64,000 bases of DNA, taken from the NCBI RefSeq assembly GCF_029867415.1, contig NC_081185.1, forward strand, positions 27,515,293 to 27,579,292, read 5' to 3'. The translations under genes were made by a program, and so were the position numbers. Origin of the DNA: Vicia villosa (Eukaryota > Streptophyta > Magnoliopsida > Fabales > Fabaceae). Positions 48,785-61,756 of the stretch are shown piece by piece; positions within the stretch are counted from its first letter, which is position 1, and each line of letters starts with the position of its first letter. The notes under the pieces are model-generated. The model ran no database searches and was not told the origin of the DNA. It saw only the letters and a program-made list of their open reading frames with translations.

Positions 48785-51718
48785 TTTTGCACCCCAAAAT
48801 TTGCCCTTTTTTCTGTGCTATAAGTTATGAGAGACGTTTATTTCGTCGCTCAAAAATCAAGAAAAATTAAAGAGTTTCTATTGTTGTGAGACTGTTAAGT
48901 CAAGAGGTTTGTTAGGTGAATTACAAAAGAAATGAGTCATGGTACAAAGTTATGAGCTTAAGGAGAGCATTGTTTCAAGATGCCATTATGTTTCCAATTT
49001 CTTAGTGGCTTATCATACAAGTTTGATTTAGATTGATGAATTAAATTGAGTTAGAGATTTATTGAAGTTTGCAAGTGGATCGGGATTTATTCATCAAAGA
49101 TGTTCATGCAAATGTTGATTCAAATTCCATTTCATTTTTTTTCAATCATTCATTCGAGATATACACGTCACTATGTTCATTATCATGCAATATTATTCAA
49201 ATGTCATCCCATTTTCACTCATTCCTTATGCCATTGAGATTTTAAAGTAAATTGGAAGAAATATTGTCGGATGTTCATAAAGCCAAGAATTAAAACCGCA
49301 TGATCATTGGATTCAAAATTCATTACAAAAATTATACAAATCAAAGTGCAAATCCAAATGTCCAAGTCCATTCAAAGTTCAATTACAACACATTACATTC
49401 ATCCAAAAACAACAAAAAAAAGAGATACAATTCATCACAAGAAAATGGCATTGCAAGATATATGCTTGCATCAATATCCCACCAAACTGCATTACGGTTC
49501 TAGCCTCAAACTGCTGTGAGTTTCCCAAGCCAAACTGACCTGCTGTAAAACAAAACCAGAATAGAACCGAACCGGTTCGGGGACAGGTCAGCAGAGAAGA
49601 AGAAGAAATTCACACGTAATAGAAATTCACAAAGGGATCCTTCGCCACATGAATCTTGAACCGAACCTTCATCTCTCGGCATTTTCAATCTTCACCTTCA
49701 CGGTTCAACCTTCAGGAACAAAAGAATAGCATAACAGAAAACAGATGAGAACAGAAAATGAAAAAAAATCGTAACAAACTCTTGACCCGAAAACTCTCTC
49801 TGAATCTTCATCTGCTCTCATCTCTTCATCACTCTTCAACAGAACTTCAGAGAAGAAAACTAACAGAAAACAGAAAACAGAAAAAGATAACAGAATGGTA
49901 ACAACCTGTAACAAACTTCTGCTCTCTTCAATCTTCAATCACCTTGTCCAATCTTCATCATCCTCTTGACGTTCTTCATCTTTCTCTTGTCATAAATCAT
50001 CCAATAGAATCACCAATCACCATAGCCTACAATTATCTTCCTCCTTCATTCTCCAAGAACTCACAAGAAAATTCTGCAAAACTCTTCATCATCTTTAATC
50101 ATCGCACTCCACCTCCTTCGCGAATCATCATCGTAATCTTCTCCATCATCAACCTTCACCGATTCTTTATCCATTAAATCTTCACCACTTCACGATTCTG
50201 CAATCATCATCTTCGCAATACCTCGCAAAGCTCTCCATTACGCAACCTGCAACAAACCTTCAACGCATAACATCATCACCAACAACGTTTTACCGATCAG
50301 AACAACTCAACAACACTTCTCCGCCACGATTCGTTGGCACATGTCAAAACGCAGTCGAGTTCAGAAAGAAGAAGAAGAGAAGGAACAGAGTTGAACACAA
50401 GGTCTCAGAGAACTCACCTTGCTGTTGAACTAGTCATCTTCTCCACGACTTCGAAGAAGCATCGAATTCGAATTGAGCTCAAGTAGAGAACGAAATGCGA
50501 ACGTTGAAAATGAGACAAGCGAAAGAACTTGAGATGGAGACGATGGTGTGTCGTTAAATTCGTCGGAGAGAGGGAATGATGCAAGGACGAGTGTGGCGAT
50601 GAACGAAGGTCTTCGCTAAAGAGGACACGACCGCCGCGCCGTTCGTCCTTGAAGAGAGAGTTAAGGATTGATTTTCTATTGTGAGAGATGAGATCGAGAG
50701 ATGAGAGGACGGTGAGATAATGTTGTTTGTTAACGGCGGCGAGTGAGATGCGTTGGAAAAGGCGGAGAAGGTGGATACAGCCGCCGTACCGGGAAGAAGG
50801 TTTGGAAACCTCAATGAGCGATTCCGGTAACCCTAACCCCTCCTTCATAGGAAATTCAATTAGAAATTGATTAATTGAGTTGTTAATAGAAATTAAGCTT
50901 GGTTAACTTAATTATTAAGAAATCATGTGATTAATTAAATGAATAAATCTGGACTTAAGAAAATTTTGTTTAGAGATGGTGGATTAGAATCTGAGAAATC
51001 CATGAATTGAACTTGGGCCGAAATGCTGGTCTTCACCCTCTATCTAGCCCAATGCTACTCTCTTTTGTGGCCATAACAAAAATGCTGTAACAAAAACACT
51101 CCTTGGCCCACCGAATTGTTGTTAACACACCTCCCTTTGGCCCATGTTGCTTCTTTTTTTGGCTGAACAATATAACAAAAACTCTGTTGGGCTTATCCCA
51201 TTGGGCCCCTGCGCCCCCTATCACTATAGAACCACCTGATTTCACATGAACTCCCCCTGTTTTTACTTAATTTCTAGTTAGATTTAGCTTTTCTTTTTCA
51301 TATTTTCCTTAGAGAATAAAAAGCATAAAAACCAATCATATTTTGTTAGTTTCTAGATGATAAAAGAGAATAATCAAAAACATATAATATTTTACTTGTT
51401 AGAATTCAAATGTTTTGTTATATAGTTTAATTTTAATTCTTTGATAAAATGTATGAAAAACAATATTTGATTAGACTTTTGCATGATACACACACACCCC
51501 CTTAGATTAGAAAACTAGTAAGAATGGATCCTGTGGAGTACCACAGACGTGAGGGATGCTAATACCTTCCCCTCATGTAACAGACACCCTTACCCATTCT
51601 TTGAGACCTGTGCTTGTTATTTGGTTTTATTCGATATTTTCCATTCCTTATTGTAGGATAAATAGATGTTCGATGGCGACTTCATTGTTTTGTTTCGATG
51701 AGTTTTCCAGTTGCTTCA
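48785..51718 (+). mobile_element. solo LTR with GTTAC target duplication
   Basis: The LTR start is TTTTGCACCCCAAAATTTGC, which matches TGTCATACCCC-type starts with mutations; the end is AGTTGCTTCA. GTTAC precedes it (48780-48784) and follows it (51719-51723). Near its end it carries GATGGCGACTTC and the CTAATACCTTCCCCTCATGT block seen in the 40058-41558 fragment. Open frames in it (for example 50414-50848) are not conserved elsewhere. The right flank is the LTR of the Athila-like element. Confidence 0.75.
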
Positions 51719-51723
51719 GTTAC

Positions 51724-52330
51724 TGATTTTCAGGATCTACTTGGATGTTTAACTGATTTGTTAGGATATAGCTTGTTGTTATGAGAGATCCAACAACAAG
51801 TGTATTTCATGTATAAAAATGGTTGAAAGAGTAGAATAAAGATATTCACTTGACCTAGTTTACTTAGACATAAGAAACTACAACCATTAAGGAATTCAGA
51901 ACTATTAATAGACGTATAATATGGTTATAAGTGAAGCTTATAGATTTGTGTTCCTTTCCCTTTTCATACATGCTTATGAATGATGTAGAAATACACCACT
52001 AGATTCTTCAGATCTTGCTTGTCGCGACACCACACATCATTACACATAAACACACTAAACATTTTAATGGATCAAAAGCTCAACTATATTTCTCTTAATA
52101 TTTTTACACCACATTGTTCTTAATTTTTTGCTTAATTTTACAAGAAACTAAATTCAAAATCATCATCTATTATTTCTTTTCTACTTATGCTTAAAATGAA
52201 AGAACAATTCTAATACAAAAGTCATATCTAAGTAGTAACACTCCCTGTGGGTACGATACTCTTCACTTTATCACTTGTTATGATCAAAAACATTTATACA
52301 TGCATGTGACACATTTGAGAATTATGAACA
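51724..52330 (+). mobile_element. Athila-like 5' LTR, 3' portion
   Basis: CTCCCTGTGGGTACGATACT lies near 52242, then TTATGAACA at the end, seven bases before the PBS. The left edge is unknown, since a solo LTR has inserted into it. Confidence 0.55.
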
Positions 52331-52336
52331 AGTTTT

Positions 52337-52354
52337 TGGCGCCGTTATCAGGGA
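52337..52354 (+). promoter_or_regulatory. primer binding site, Athila type
   Basis: TGGCGCCGTTATCAGGGA resembles the tRNA-Asp complement used by Athila elements, with a few changes. Confidence 0.75.
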
Positions 52355-52467
52355 GTGATTTTACTACATTTCTGCTTTTATAATTGTTTCTATTTTTTTC
52401 ATTATAAGCATTTGTGTTTTTAACAATCTACTATAGTTTGGTGTCACGACAAGTGTTGAGCTATTGC

Positions 52468-54560
52468 ATGCAGAGATCGTTATGCCCTATTCACAGTGGG
52501 TGTCCTGAACCTGAAAGAATACCTAGGGCGCTAAGAAGATATAGACCTGCTAGACGTATCCCTGAAGTGCCTTCAGAAGCTAATCTGGATGATATTCATC
52601 AACCGGAACCACCTCCACCAATACCAGAGGATTAAGACGAGGAAGAGCAGATCCCAGTCATGGAAGACAATGATATTATTGGTATTGCCAATGATAGGGC
52701 AAGAAACATCTGAGACTATGCTTTCTTTGACCCAACCTCCATGAGTACTAGTATTGTCTTGCTAGAGATTACTGGAGCACACTTTGAATTCCAACCTATG
52801 ATGTTCCAAATGCTGCAGACTACTGGTCAATATTCAGGATTTCCCAATGAAGACCCTCATCTACACTTGAGGCAATTTCTGGATGTAGCTAACAACTTCA
52901 AAATTCCAGGTGTGACTGATGATGCCTTTCGGTTAGGGTTGTTTCCTTACTCTCTAAGGGATAGAGCCAAGAGTTGGTTAAATTCCTTGGAGCCTATTTC
53001 CATCCCCACATGGAATGACTTAGTTGAGAAATTCTTAGATAAGTATTTTCCTCCTTCAAAGAATGCCAAAATGAGAAACCAAATCACCTCATTTAGGCAA
53101 GGAGAGGAAGAATCACTATTTGAAGCTTGGGAACGATTCAAGGAACTACTTAGGCAATGCCCTCAACATGGCATCCCTATTTGCGTCCAACTAGAGACAT
53201 TATATAATGGGCTAGTTCCTTTTTCAACGAATATGATTGATGCATCTAGTGAAGGAGCATTGTTGTCTAAATCCTATGAAGAGGGATATCAGTTGATAGA
53301 GAGCATTACGACTAATACGTACCAATGGCCTGTTACAAGAGCTAACGCAAGTACTGCTCAAAAGAGACCTACTGGAGTCCATGAAGTTACTGAAACCACT
53401 GCCCTTGCTGCTCAAGTGGCCCAAATCCATCAAATGATGAAAAATTTGATGACTAAACTTGAACCTGTAAAGATGGTTACTGACGCATCAGAGTTTTCCA
53501 GTGTCTACTATGGAGGGGCACACTTGTATGGAGAATGCACTGCAAACCCTGTTTCAACCAACTATGTAGGCAACAACAACAGGTATAAAAATCCTTACAG
53601 TAACACCTACATCCTTGGATGGCGCAATCATCCAAATGTTTCATGGAGTAACAATCAAGGTCAACCAAAGCCCTAAGCTACTCAAGCTAACCAAGCACCA
53701 CAAGTTCCTCCTGATTTTGTAGCTCATACTCAAGGTAATAACTAGTTGGAAAGCATACTAAAATCATTCATTCAAGAGACCAAGAATCAGTTCTTAGCAC
53801 AAGGAGTGAGTATCAAAAATCTTGAAAACCAAGTGAGGCAAATCGCCCCCGCTTTGAGTTCAAGACCATTGGGACACTTCCAAGCTCGACGAAAACACCT
53901 GCTGGCTGCTACTTCTAGGGTAAAGAATGTGGAAACTGCAAAGTCATCAAGCAAAGAAGTGGTAAAGAGTGTGAACCACCATTACACAAAGATGTTGAGA
54001 CTAGTGGAATCCTTCCTGACAAGGACAACACTGAAACCGAAGACGAATCTGCTGTGGAACCGACCTCAGTAGTTGATAAAAAAATACAGAACTGATACAA
54101 CTAAGCATGGCAAGACCCCTGAGCCTGCAAAGAGGATTAAAGCCATGCCATAACCACTCAGAGAGAAAAAATTTATTCAAGAAAGACCACCACCTCCTTT
54201 TCCTCAAAGGATTAGGAAGGCAAAATAGGAGCAACAATTTATCAAGTTTGTGGAGATACTCAAACAACTTTACATCAATACACCTTTGATAGAATCCATT
54301 GAACAAATTCCAAATTACTCCAAATTCATGAAGGACATGAACGGAAGAGATTGGGAGAGTTTGCCACTATTGCACTTACTTAAGAATGTAGCCAATTGGT
54401 GCAAGGTAAATTCCCTCCAAAGTTGAAGGACCCTGGAAGCTTTGCTATTCCTTGTAACATTGGTGAATCATTTTGTGGAAAAGCACTATGTGATTTGGGG
54501 GGAAAGCATTAATATTATGCCTTTGTGCATTATCATGTTTCAGATGATTTTTCTCATCTT
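52468..54560 (+). pseudogene. gag: Athila-like gag and protease relic
   Basis: The gag core is clear: LHLRQFLDVANNFKIPGVTD, FPYSLRDRAKSWLNSLEP, TWNDLVEKFLDKYFPPSKN, FRQGEEESLFEAWERFKELL. In-frame stops lie at 52633-52635 (TAA), 52711-52713 (TGA), 53674-53676 (TAA) and 53743-53745 (TAG), yet the frame stays the same from 52468 to 54069, which is unusual for a decayed element. Later sequence reads PPFPQRIRKAK and NYSKFMKDMNGRD, then LKDPGSFAIPCNIG and CDLG at the protease site, where the active-site region is disrupted by an extra base or so. No RT follows. Confidence 0.85.
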
Positions 54561-55962
54561 TCCAAGCCTTGTATCAAGAAACTTTCAACATGAAATCTTT
54601 TCTCCTCCACATCCTCTTTGTGATGAGTCCATATTTGAACCAATTGGAATCCCATGGTGGAATTTAGAAGTTCATAAAGAGGGTAGTTGAGACGTTTAGC
54701 ATAGCATCAAGCATCAAGCCAATTTACATTTTCTGCAACAATAACATGCAACATTTTTACACTACCAACCTTGTTTCCCATTTGAGTTATGCACGTTGCT
54801 GCAGCATAAAAAGTTCACCAAAAGCTTACTATAAACAACAAACCTTGCTTCTTAAGTTTTGAAGAAAATATCCACTACACTTGCACCCTATCATACCATG
54901 TGTAACCTCACTATATAAATTGAAATCCTTTAGAAACTCAAGGGACGATTTCATATTTTCTTTCCCTAGTTTTCAGATTTTCTCTTCTTTCTCTTATCTT
55001 CATTCTCTCAACCCTTAACCCTCAACCACTATAACGGTCTTGCAAATACCTCCACCAACCTCCTTCATCTTCGACCTCTTTCTCTAGTCATCGTCACCAT
55101 CATCAAGGTTCAATCAACTCATTGCAATCATCTACAACCTCAATCATCACCATTAACAAGTTGTGATTCATAGCATCGTCACTGTTACCTCTCTCCATCG
55201 AGCTTCATCTTTCATCATTTTCCAGAGATCTTTGAAGAAGCATACACTACTCCAAATCTGAGTATATTTCTCAGTATCTTCTTGCTAGTTTCTGAAGGTT
55301 ATTCATCTTCATCATCAAGAAGTTAGGGAATACAACTTGTAAAGTTTTCTGTACTTCTGAAATCAAGATCCGTCTTAGGTATACCTTCTAAATCTCTCTC
55401 AGTATAATAGTTAACATGATCGGTAATATGCATCTGGCGAGCTCCTCACACCGGGAGGCTGGGTGATTAGCACCACATGTACTTGATGTTGTATGTTGCA
55501 TTTTGTGTTTTGCAGGATTCCGATTTGCGTTAGATGAATGTTATATCTTGTGTTTTGTTGCATTTCAATGTCATAATAATGATCAGCATTTGAAAGCAAG
55601 TTGAAGCATGTGCTTGGTGATGATTTTTTGAGAATCTGGTACGTTAGGGTTTTGATAGTGCATTCACTTAGGATGTTAGAGTTGCTTTTAGTGAAAACTA
55701 GCGCCAAATTCATCCTTAGTGGCAAATCCCAAGTCGAATGGTGGTGGCGTTTTGATTTTCTAGGTGTTTGGTTCATACCTCCAGCGGAGGTAGTCCGAGG
55801 AAGACGAGCGGAGTTAGCATCTTCGGCGTCTGGGTTTTAATGTTTTTCTCCTTCAGTGATACAGGTGGCGTGTCCGGATTCTTCTATTTTCTCACCCTTT
55901 GCAACTTTGTCCTCATTCATATGATTGAGCTTGGGTGGTGTTACGTTGTGATTGATAAAGTT
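54561..55962. other. no gene; possible LTR-like leader
   Basis: TCATCATC- and CTTCATCTTC-rich non-coding sequence (54950-55340), as in the leader of several LTRs here. No domain was recognised in any frame. Confidence 0.35.
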
Positions 55963-56904
55963 ATTACTGTGGTGTCGTTTTTTTTACCTCCCCGTTTCAC
56001 TTGGGAGGACGGAACGCTAGACCCTTCACGCGAAATTTGGAAGGAGAATGCGCCCGTGGTGGGATGAATTTTATTTCAGTTCTTCCTACGATATCACACG
56101 AACTTTCTTATTTGTCCTACGAGTAGGAAAGGGAAAAAAAGATCTCAACTAAACCCTAGGAGTTTGCTAAGTGTGGGGATTCACCTAGACTAGAAATTCT
56201 GGAGTCCGGGGGGTCGGTTATACATAGGGAAGTGTTTAAACACCCTACATATCTGTAGTACTCTACAGGAACCTTCTCTGTGTCTAAATGTGTTTGTGCT
56301 GCTAATGATTATTGGGAAAGTTTCTCCTTTGTATTAGGAGAAGGAATTGAACTGAATAAAAGAAAGACAGACAGACTGACTGACTATTTTTGGTATTTTA
56401 TTAGCTCGCTGAGATTCCTTGTGAACCTCATGCCTACATATCCCTAATGGAAGTCAGAGCTTAATGTAGTTCGGGGAACTAATTAATTATTAATTATTTT
56501 TGGGTGCCTTGCTTGAAGCTCAAGGTTGAAGCTTTGAATTAAATCTCTGTTTACAGTAAAGAGACATGAAGTCATCTTTACAGAGAGGTATTTCTACTAT
56601 TCCACCACAAACATTAAAAGAGTGACAGAATAACTGAATTCATTTCATTCAAGAGGGGGGCCTTACTTGTGTATGTGCAAGTATGCCAGTCAAATGCCTC
56701 TTAAATGAAAGAAAAATGCTCATCCAAATTAGGGAAAGTTACCACATGTCTGGGTTTTACTGCCAGCTCATGCCTTTCAAAATCCTAAATGGGAGACTTG
56801 ATTAAAATGAAATGTAATGTTTGTTTGTTTGAATGTGGTGAGATAGAGGAAAGATCTCTCTATAGAGATAAGCTATGTCTATCTACTGTATAAAAGATTT
56901 GATT

Positions 56905-58020
56905 TTTAACTGGCTTGTATGAGGCCCAAGCTTGAGGCTTTTTGATTAATGTATTATTTATTGACTCTGGGAGATGACTTTACTGGGGATTAATTACAAG
57001 GAATTTTTGTGTTCTGTACAAGGCCCAGAATTGAGGCTGACTCTAGCTAGGAAAAATATTATTTTTTGCCTTGTACAAAGCCCAAGGTTGTGGCTGACTG
57101 AGTATGAATGACTCTAATAGGGAAAAGATCCTAGATGTTAGGAATCTTTGACACATGAAGTATGGTTTATCTGCCTTGTACAAAGCCCAAGGTTGTGGCT
57201 ACCTGAATGAAGAAGGACTCACTGAGGAGACTCTATTATCTGCCTTGTACAATGCCCAAGGTTGAGGCTGACTATTAACAGGGGAGTTTTATTGTTTTGG
57301 TGCCTTATATGAAGCCCAAGGTTGAGGCTAACTATTTTTGTTGGGTTTTGACTCTACTGAAGGATTTATTTATTAAAAGACTGGTTTTTTTTGGAAGCTA
57401 ACCCTTTCCAGGGATTTTGACTCAGCTGGTGAGTTTATCTTTTGAAAAGAATGATTTTTGGAAGCTAACCCTTTCCAGGGGTTTTATTCTTTTAAACAGG
57501 TTTTTATTAATTGATTTTGGAGGCTAACCCTTTCCAGGGGTTTTGACTCTTTTGGGGAAATTATCTCCTAAGAGAAATGAATCTTTGGTTTTTGAAGAAG
57601 TGATTTTGGAGGCTAACCCTTTCCAGGGATTTTTTGTTAAAATGATTGGCAGAAAGATTATCTAGTGGAGACTTCTTGTTTAAAGCCCAAGATGAAGGCT
57701 GACACTTGCTGAGGATAAGCAAACATGGATCCTAGACTCTGCTAAGGAAAATTGATGAAGATAAGGGTAACAGAGACTGTCCATGTCTCTCATTCCAAAA
57801 GGTGTACTCAATGTAAAATTGAGACAAACTTAGCTTGTTTAAAGTCTGGTTTAAATCGGAAGAAACTCACCAGGGTAGGTTAAAAGGTGACTAAAGACCT
57901 GTTCCTATGTTTATAAGAAACCTGGTGGGTCCTTGTATACAAGCTCAAGAGGAAGCTGGAAATGCTTTTAAGAAGCCTGTGGGTCCTTGTACAAAGCCCA
58001 AGAGGAGGCTAATCGAGGGT
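56905..58020. repeat. two interspersed short repeat families in an LTR
   Basis: Family one is TTGTACAAAGCCCAAGGTTG with AGGCTGACT after it: about nine copies from 56912 to 58010, including variants with AGGAGGCTAA. Family two is GAGGCTAACCCTTTCCAGGG followed by GTTTT: four copies at about 57395, 57460, 57520 and 57612. Between 58100 and 58590, TTTCACCGGGAATAATTC recurs three or four times. Such motif-rich LTR sequence is seen in no other LTR in this window. Confidence 0.8.
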
Positions 58021-59164
58021 CATCGAGGGTCCTTGTTATAACACAAGAGAAAGCTATGTAGTTTTGAACTTATTTTGGCTTTAAGCAAATGGGTAAGAGG
58101 TTTCACCGGGAATAATTCCTCTTTGGGTGGATGTGTCCTATTTTTTTTGGATTCTAAGGTTTTTGCCAAGATGTTTCACCGGGAATAATTCATCTTGGGG
58201 GTTTGAACTACAGATCTCTAATTAGGAAAGAGCCTTCACCGGGAAGACATTCTCAATCCTAGGTCATATTCCTATAATATATATATATATATATAGTTTA
58301 ACTGTCCTAGGGTTTACACTCAAACGTAGTTCTAATATATATATATATAAACAGTTCTATATTTGACAATAATTTAAATAAAGACTGTAAATTGAAAGCT
58401 TGTAAAGCCTAACCTGGATGGAGTGGAGGCCTTTGAAGAAGTATGTACAAAGCCTTACCAGTAATTGATGGATAACAGTTGAATATATATATGATAAACA
58501 GTTAATGTTTCTTTTGAAAACAGAAGAAGTGAAGATGGACATAGGTCACATAGGTATCTGAAGAGTTTCACCGGCAATAATGCCCTTCAAATACCAAAAG
58601 AATGTTTTGAAAACAGAAAGAAGATTTTGAAATTACAGTTTTGAAAACAAGCTAAGAAGAGAAGAAGGTGTTGGGACTTACACTCTATTAGAGGCCCACA
58701 TGAAAATGATTTACTGTTTATGAGAAACAGTTGAAAAAAAAAGATTGAAATGATATAAGGTTTTGTTGTTTGAAAACCTTAATCGTCTGTTTGATCGGAG
58801 ATTGAAAACAATTTTGCAAATTGACAAAAGTCAACTTAATCAAGGTAAAGATAAAATCTATACCTAATTAAGACCTAAATGATTAGGGTTTTATCATAAA
58901 ATTATTCACAAGAATAATTAGGTCAAAACAAAATAAAAATGTATATTTAAAGTATTTAAGAAAACACTTAAAACATACTATTTTAAACCTAATAAAAATA
59001 CATGAAATAAATAATATTTTTATGATTTTTTTGATCATTTATAAAATAGGTATATTAAATAACAAGTGTGTGAAAAATGAAGTGAAAATGGATTAGTTTG
59101 ATAGGTTAAATAATTATGTGAAGTTTGTGAATAAAACAAAGGAAAATAGTGGTAAAAAAATTGG

Positions 59165-59402
59165 GTTTGTCTCCTTCAAGGCTTGAACCCACGCCCTATA
59201 GGTTACCAAACAAAACAAATACCAACTGGGGCACGCGCGTGGCTTGTTTAAGAAGGGAGCCCATATGATTATATGTAGAACAAAGCAATGAATGAGCTAA
59301 AAAAGAAAATAAATGAACAAAAGGTCTGAGGGGGGGATCGAACCCCAGACCTAAGGCAAGGCAAGGCTTTTGGACGTGCGCTGTAACCACTGGGACACTA
59401 CC
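59165..59402. other. two tRNA-like stretches in an LTR
   Basis: At about 59183-59236 and 59336-59400, sequences contain a B-box-like core (GGCTTGAACCC and GATCGAACCCC, antisense GGTTCGATCC type) and a CCACTGGGACAC or CCAACTGGGGCAC end that pairs with an A-box-like TGGTxxGCG on the opposite strand. No intact cloverleaf was confirmed. Confidence 0.4.
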
Positions 59403-61756
59403 ATTCATTCGTATATGACACAGCTATCATTCAAAATAAGATAAACTCAATTCTGGGAAATTCAAAAAATGGCGCCACCATCTTCATCTTCAACCTCAAG
59501 CTTCAAGATTTGAAATTTTGCTATTTCCTTCGTTTCTCAACCAAACTTAAAGATGTAAACATGGATTTTGCTCGTTTTTGAACGAGGATCATGATGGTAT
59601 CCTTTAATTTCATTTATTTTCAGTGTAACTCAAAATTCGCACGCATGAACACTAAGAACCCTAAAACTGAAATTTAACATGAAATACTCTATATGCATGA
59701 TATGATGCAATTGATTGAGGGCTAATGATCCTTAAAGGTGCAGAAACCAATTGGTAACTTCATTTCTAATTTATCATGCGTGAATTATAGAGTTTGAAGT
59801 TTTTGAGGCTTACCTTAAAAATGGAGATTTGGCTCTGATCAAAAGGTGTTACAGAGCTGTTGTAACGATCCAGATAGATTCAATGACTCCTTTGGAAGGT
59901 GTTGGGATGCATGGCTTGTATTGAAATTGCCCAGAACTTCTTGCTCGACCCCAACTGCAACAGCTCCAAGTGAGAGGTGAAGATGATGATTCTCCATGCC
60001 CAGAAGTGTTTCAGAGGTTTGGATCACCTCTAAATGACTCCCCTAAGGTGTTTGAATACTTAATTCCAAAGGAAGAGCTCTGGTTTGAAGAATCCGAGTC
60101 TTCTTGCCAAAGAACCTTTGAAAACCTTAAGTATGAAGAAAGAAGAGAGAAAGCAAGAATTCTGTTGCTTTGGTGTGTTTTTTGAATGAGAAAGACCCCT
60201 CTATTTATAGGCAAATGGTTCAGAGTAGTTGAACATAGCAAGCTTGCTTAGTGAAGTGAGTTTGGTTTCTTAGCCATGAAGAAATTTTGAAAATATCCCA
60301 AATGCAATGATGCATTTTCGGGCTAGCTTCCCCAACCATTGATCTTGTATGATCTTAGGGAACATTTCTGATGCAGAGGAGAGTTCTAATTGGCTTAGAG
60401 CAAGATTCCTTGATGATTCACCATTTGCCATAAATTCAAAAATGCAATCATTACATAATCACATGCCTTTGTTTTTGGGAATCTTCTTCAATCCTTATGC
60501 AATGATGGAATTGGATGTATGGCATGTCTTCAGATGTATTAGAGGTCGTGTAGCATCACTTAGTGAAGCAAAATGCACAAAATTGCAAAGTTTCAAATTG
60601 TACATGACCTATAATTTCACCTTATGAGGCCAACTTTGAACAAGCATAACTCTTAGCTCAAAATGAATTTGGAGAAGGTTGAGCACAATTTGGAAAGCCC
60701 TAAACATCTACTTAAAATCATTAGTTTGGGGTTTCTTCAGAATCATTTGGGAAAATTGTGAAAAATGAGCTCAAAGTTGGATGAAAACTAGGCTAAAACA
60801 CTTAGAAAAATTTCTAAGTTTTTATAACCTAAAGCTTGAAAATTCCAAATATCTTAAATGGTTGATCTTTTGAAAAAAGTTCCTATGTAAGATGTTGTTT
60901 TATTTTGCAAGATCTACAACTTTCATGTTGGAAGTTTTTTGAGTTGTGTAGGTGAAATTTTGAGTTCCCACAATGCCCTCAAAAACCCTAATTCCCGACT
61001 TTTTGCTCCTTGATGATTCTTCTTGAATTTCTTTGGTAAAATGACTTTAATATCCATATATTGATGATATTGATCTTTGAAAGTCATGGTTTGACCAAAA
61101 ATCTTAAAAGTCAAAGGTGATCCCATACAGTTGACTTTTTCCAGATAAAGTGAGATTTTGGACTTTTGTGTGGAATTAAGATCTTCTCCTCAAATGAGTG
61201 ATGTAAATGGGTTATATTGAGGTAGTAGAGGTTCTTGAATCATGTCTTGATTTTTGGATCCATGCCCTGATTAAAAGTCAACTATCCAGATGAATTAGGT
61301 TAAAAACCCTAATTGTCGACCAGATGAAATTGGTGACTGTGGATCTTGAATTGAGGTGTGATGTCCAGTGGATCTTATTGTATGGATCATTTGAAGATGA
61401 TTGAAGTCTTTAATAGATGTCTTGGAGCTTTTTAGGGTTTCCCAAAGGTGATCCCTGATTTCAGTCCTTGATAGGCTCAAAAACCCTAGTCTGGTGACCT
61501 GAGTAAACCTGTACTCAGATGACTGGGTGTCTAATCAATCATAGGTGAATATAAAAGTGAAGCTTTTGAGTCCTATGATTGTGTTAGAGACCAATCCTTC
61601 TATTGATTGATCCTTTGCCTGAGTTTTCTTGTTTTTGAACATCCTTGATTAAATGCCAGATGAAGAAGTGACTGCTCTGGGTACTTGCTTTGACCTGATG
61701 AAAATCCTGAAGATATGTCATCTCAGGGGGGTAAAAAATTAGGGTATGACAATTAC

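Larger units (their letters stand above)
55968..61751 (-). mobile_element. 5.8-kb solo LTR with ATTAC target duplication
   Basis: In plus sense it ends TTAGGGTATGACA (minus-strand start TGTCATACCCTAATTTTT), as in the other Ogre-type LTRs. The left end is TGTGGTGTCG. The flanks ATTAC at 55963-55967 and 61752-61756 match. TCCGGGGGGTCGGTTATACA near 56203 parallels the TTCGGGGGGTAAGTTATACA of the LTR at 25579. The size is large, but Ogre LTRs of 5-6 kb are known. The left edge depends on the TSD match alone. Confidence 0.65.

Noticed and set aside
59165..59402. Functional tRNA gene
   Set aside because: B-box-like sequence is present, but I could not build a cloverleaf with acceptor and anticodon arms. 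It is better described as a tRNA-like module in an LTR.
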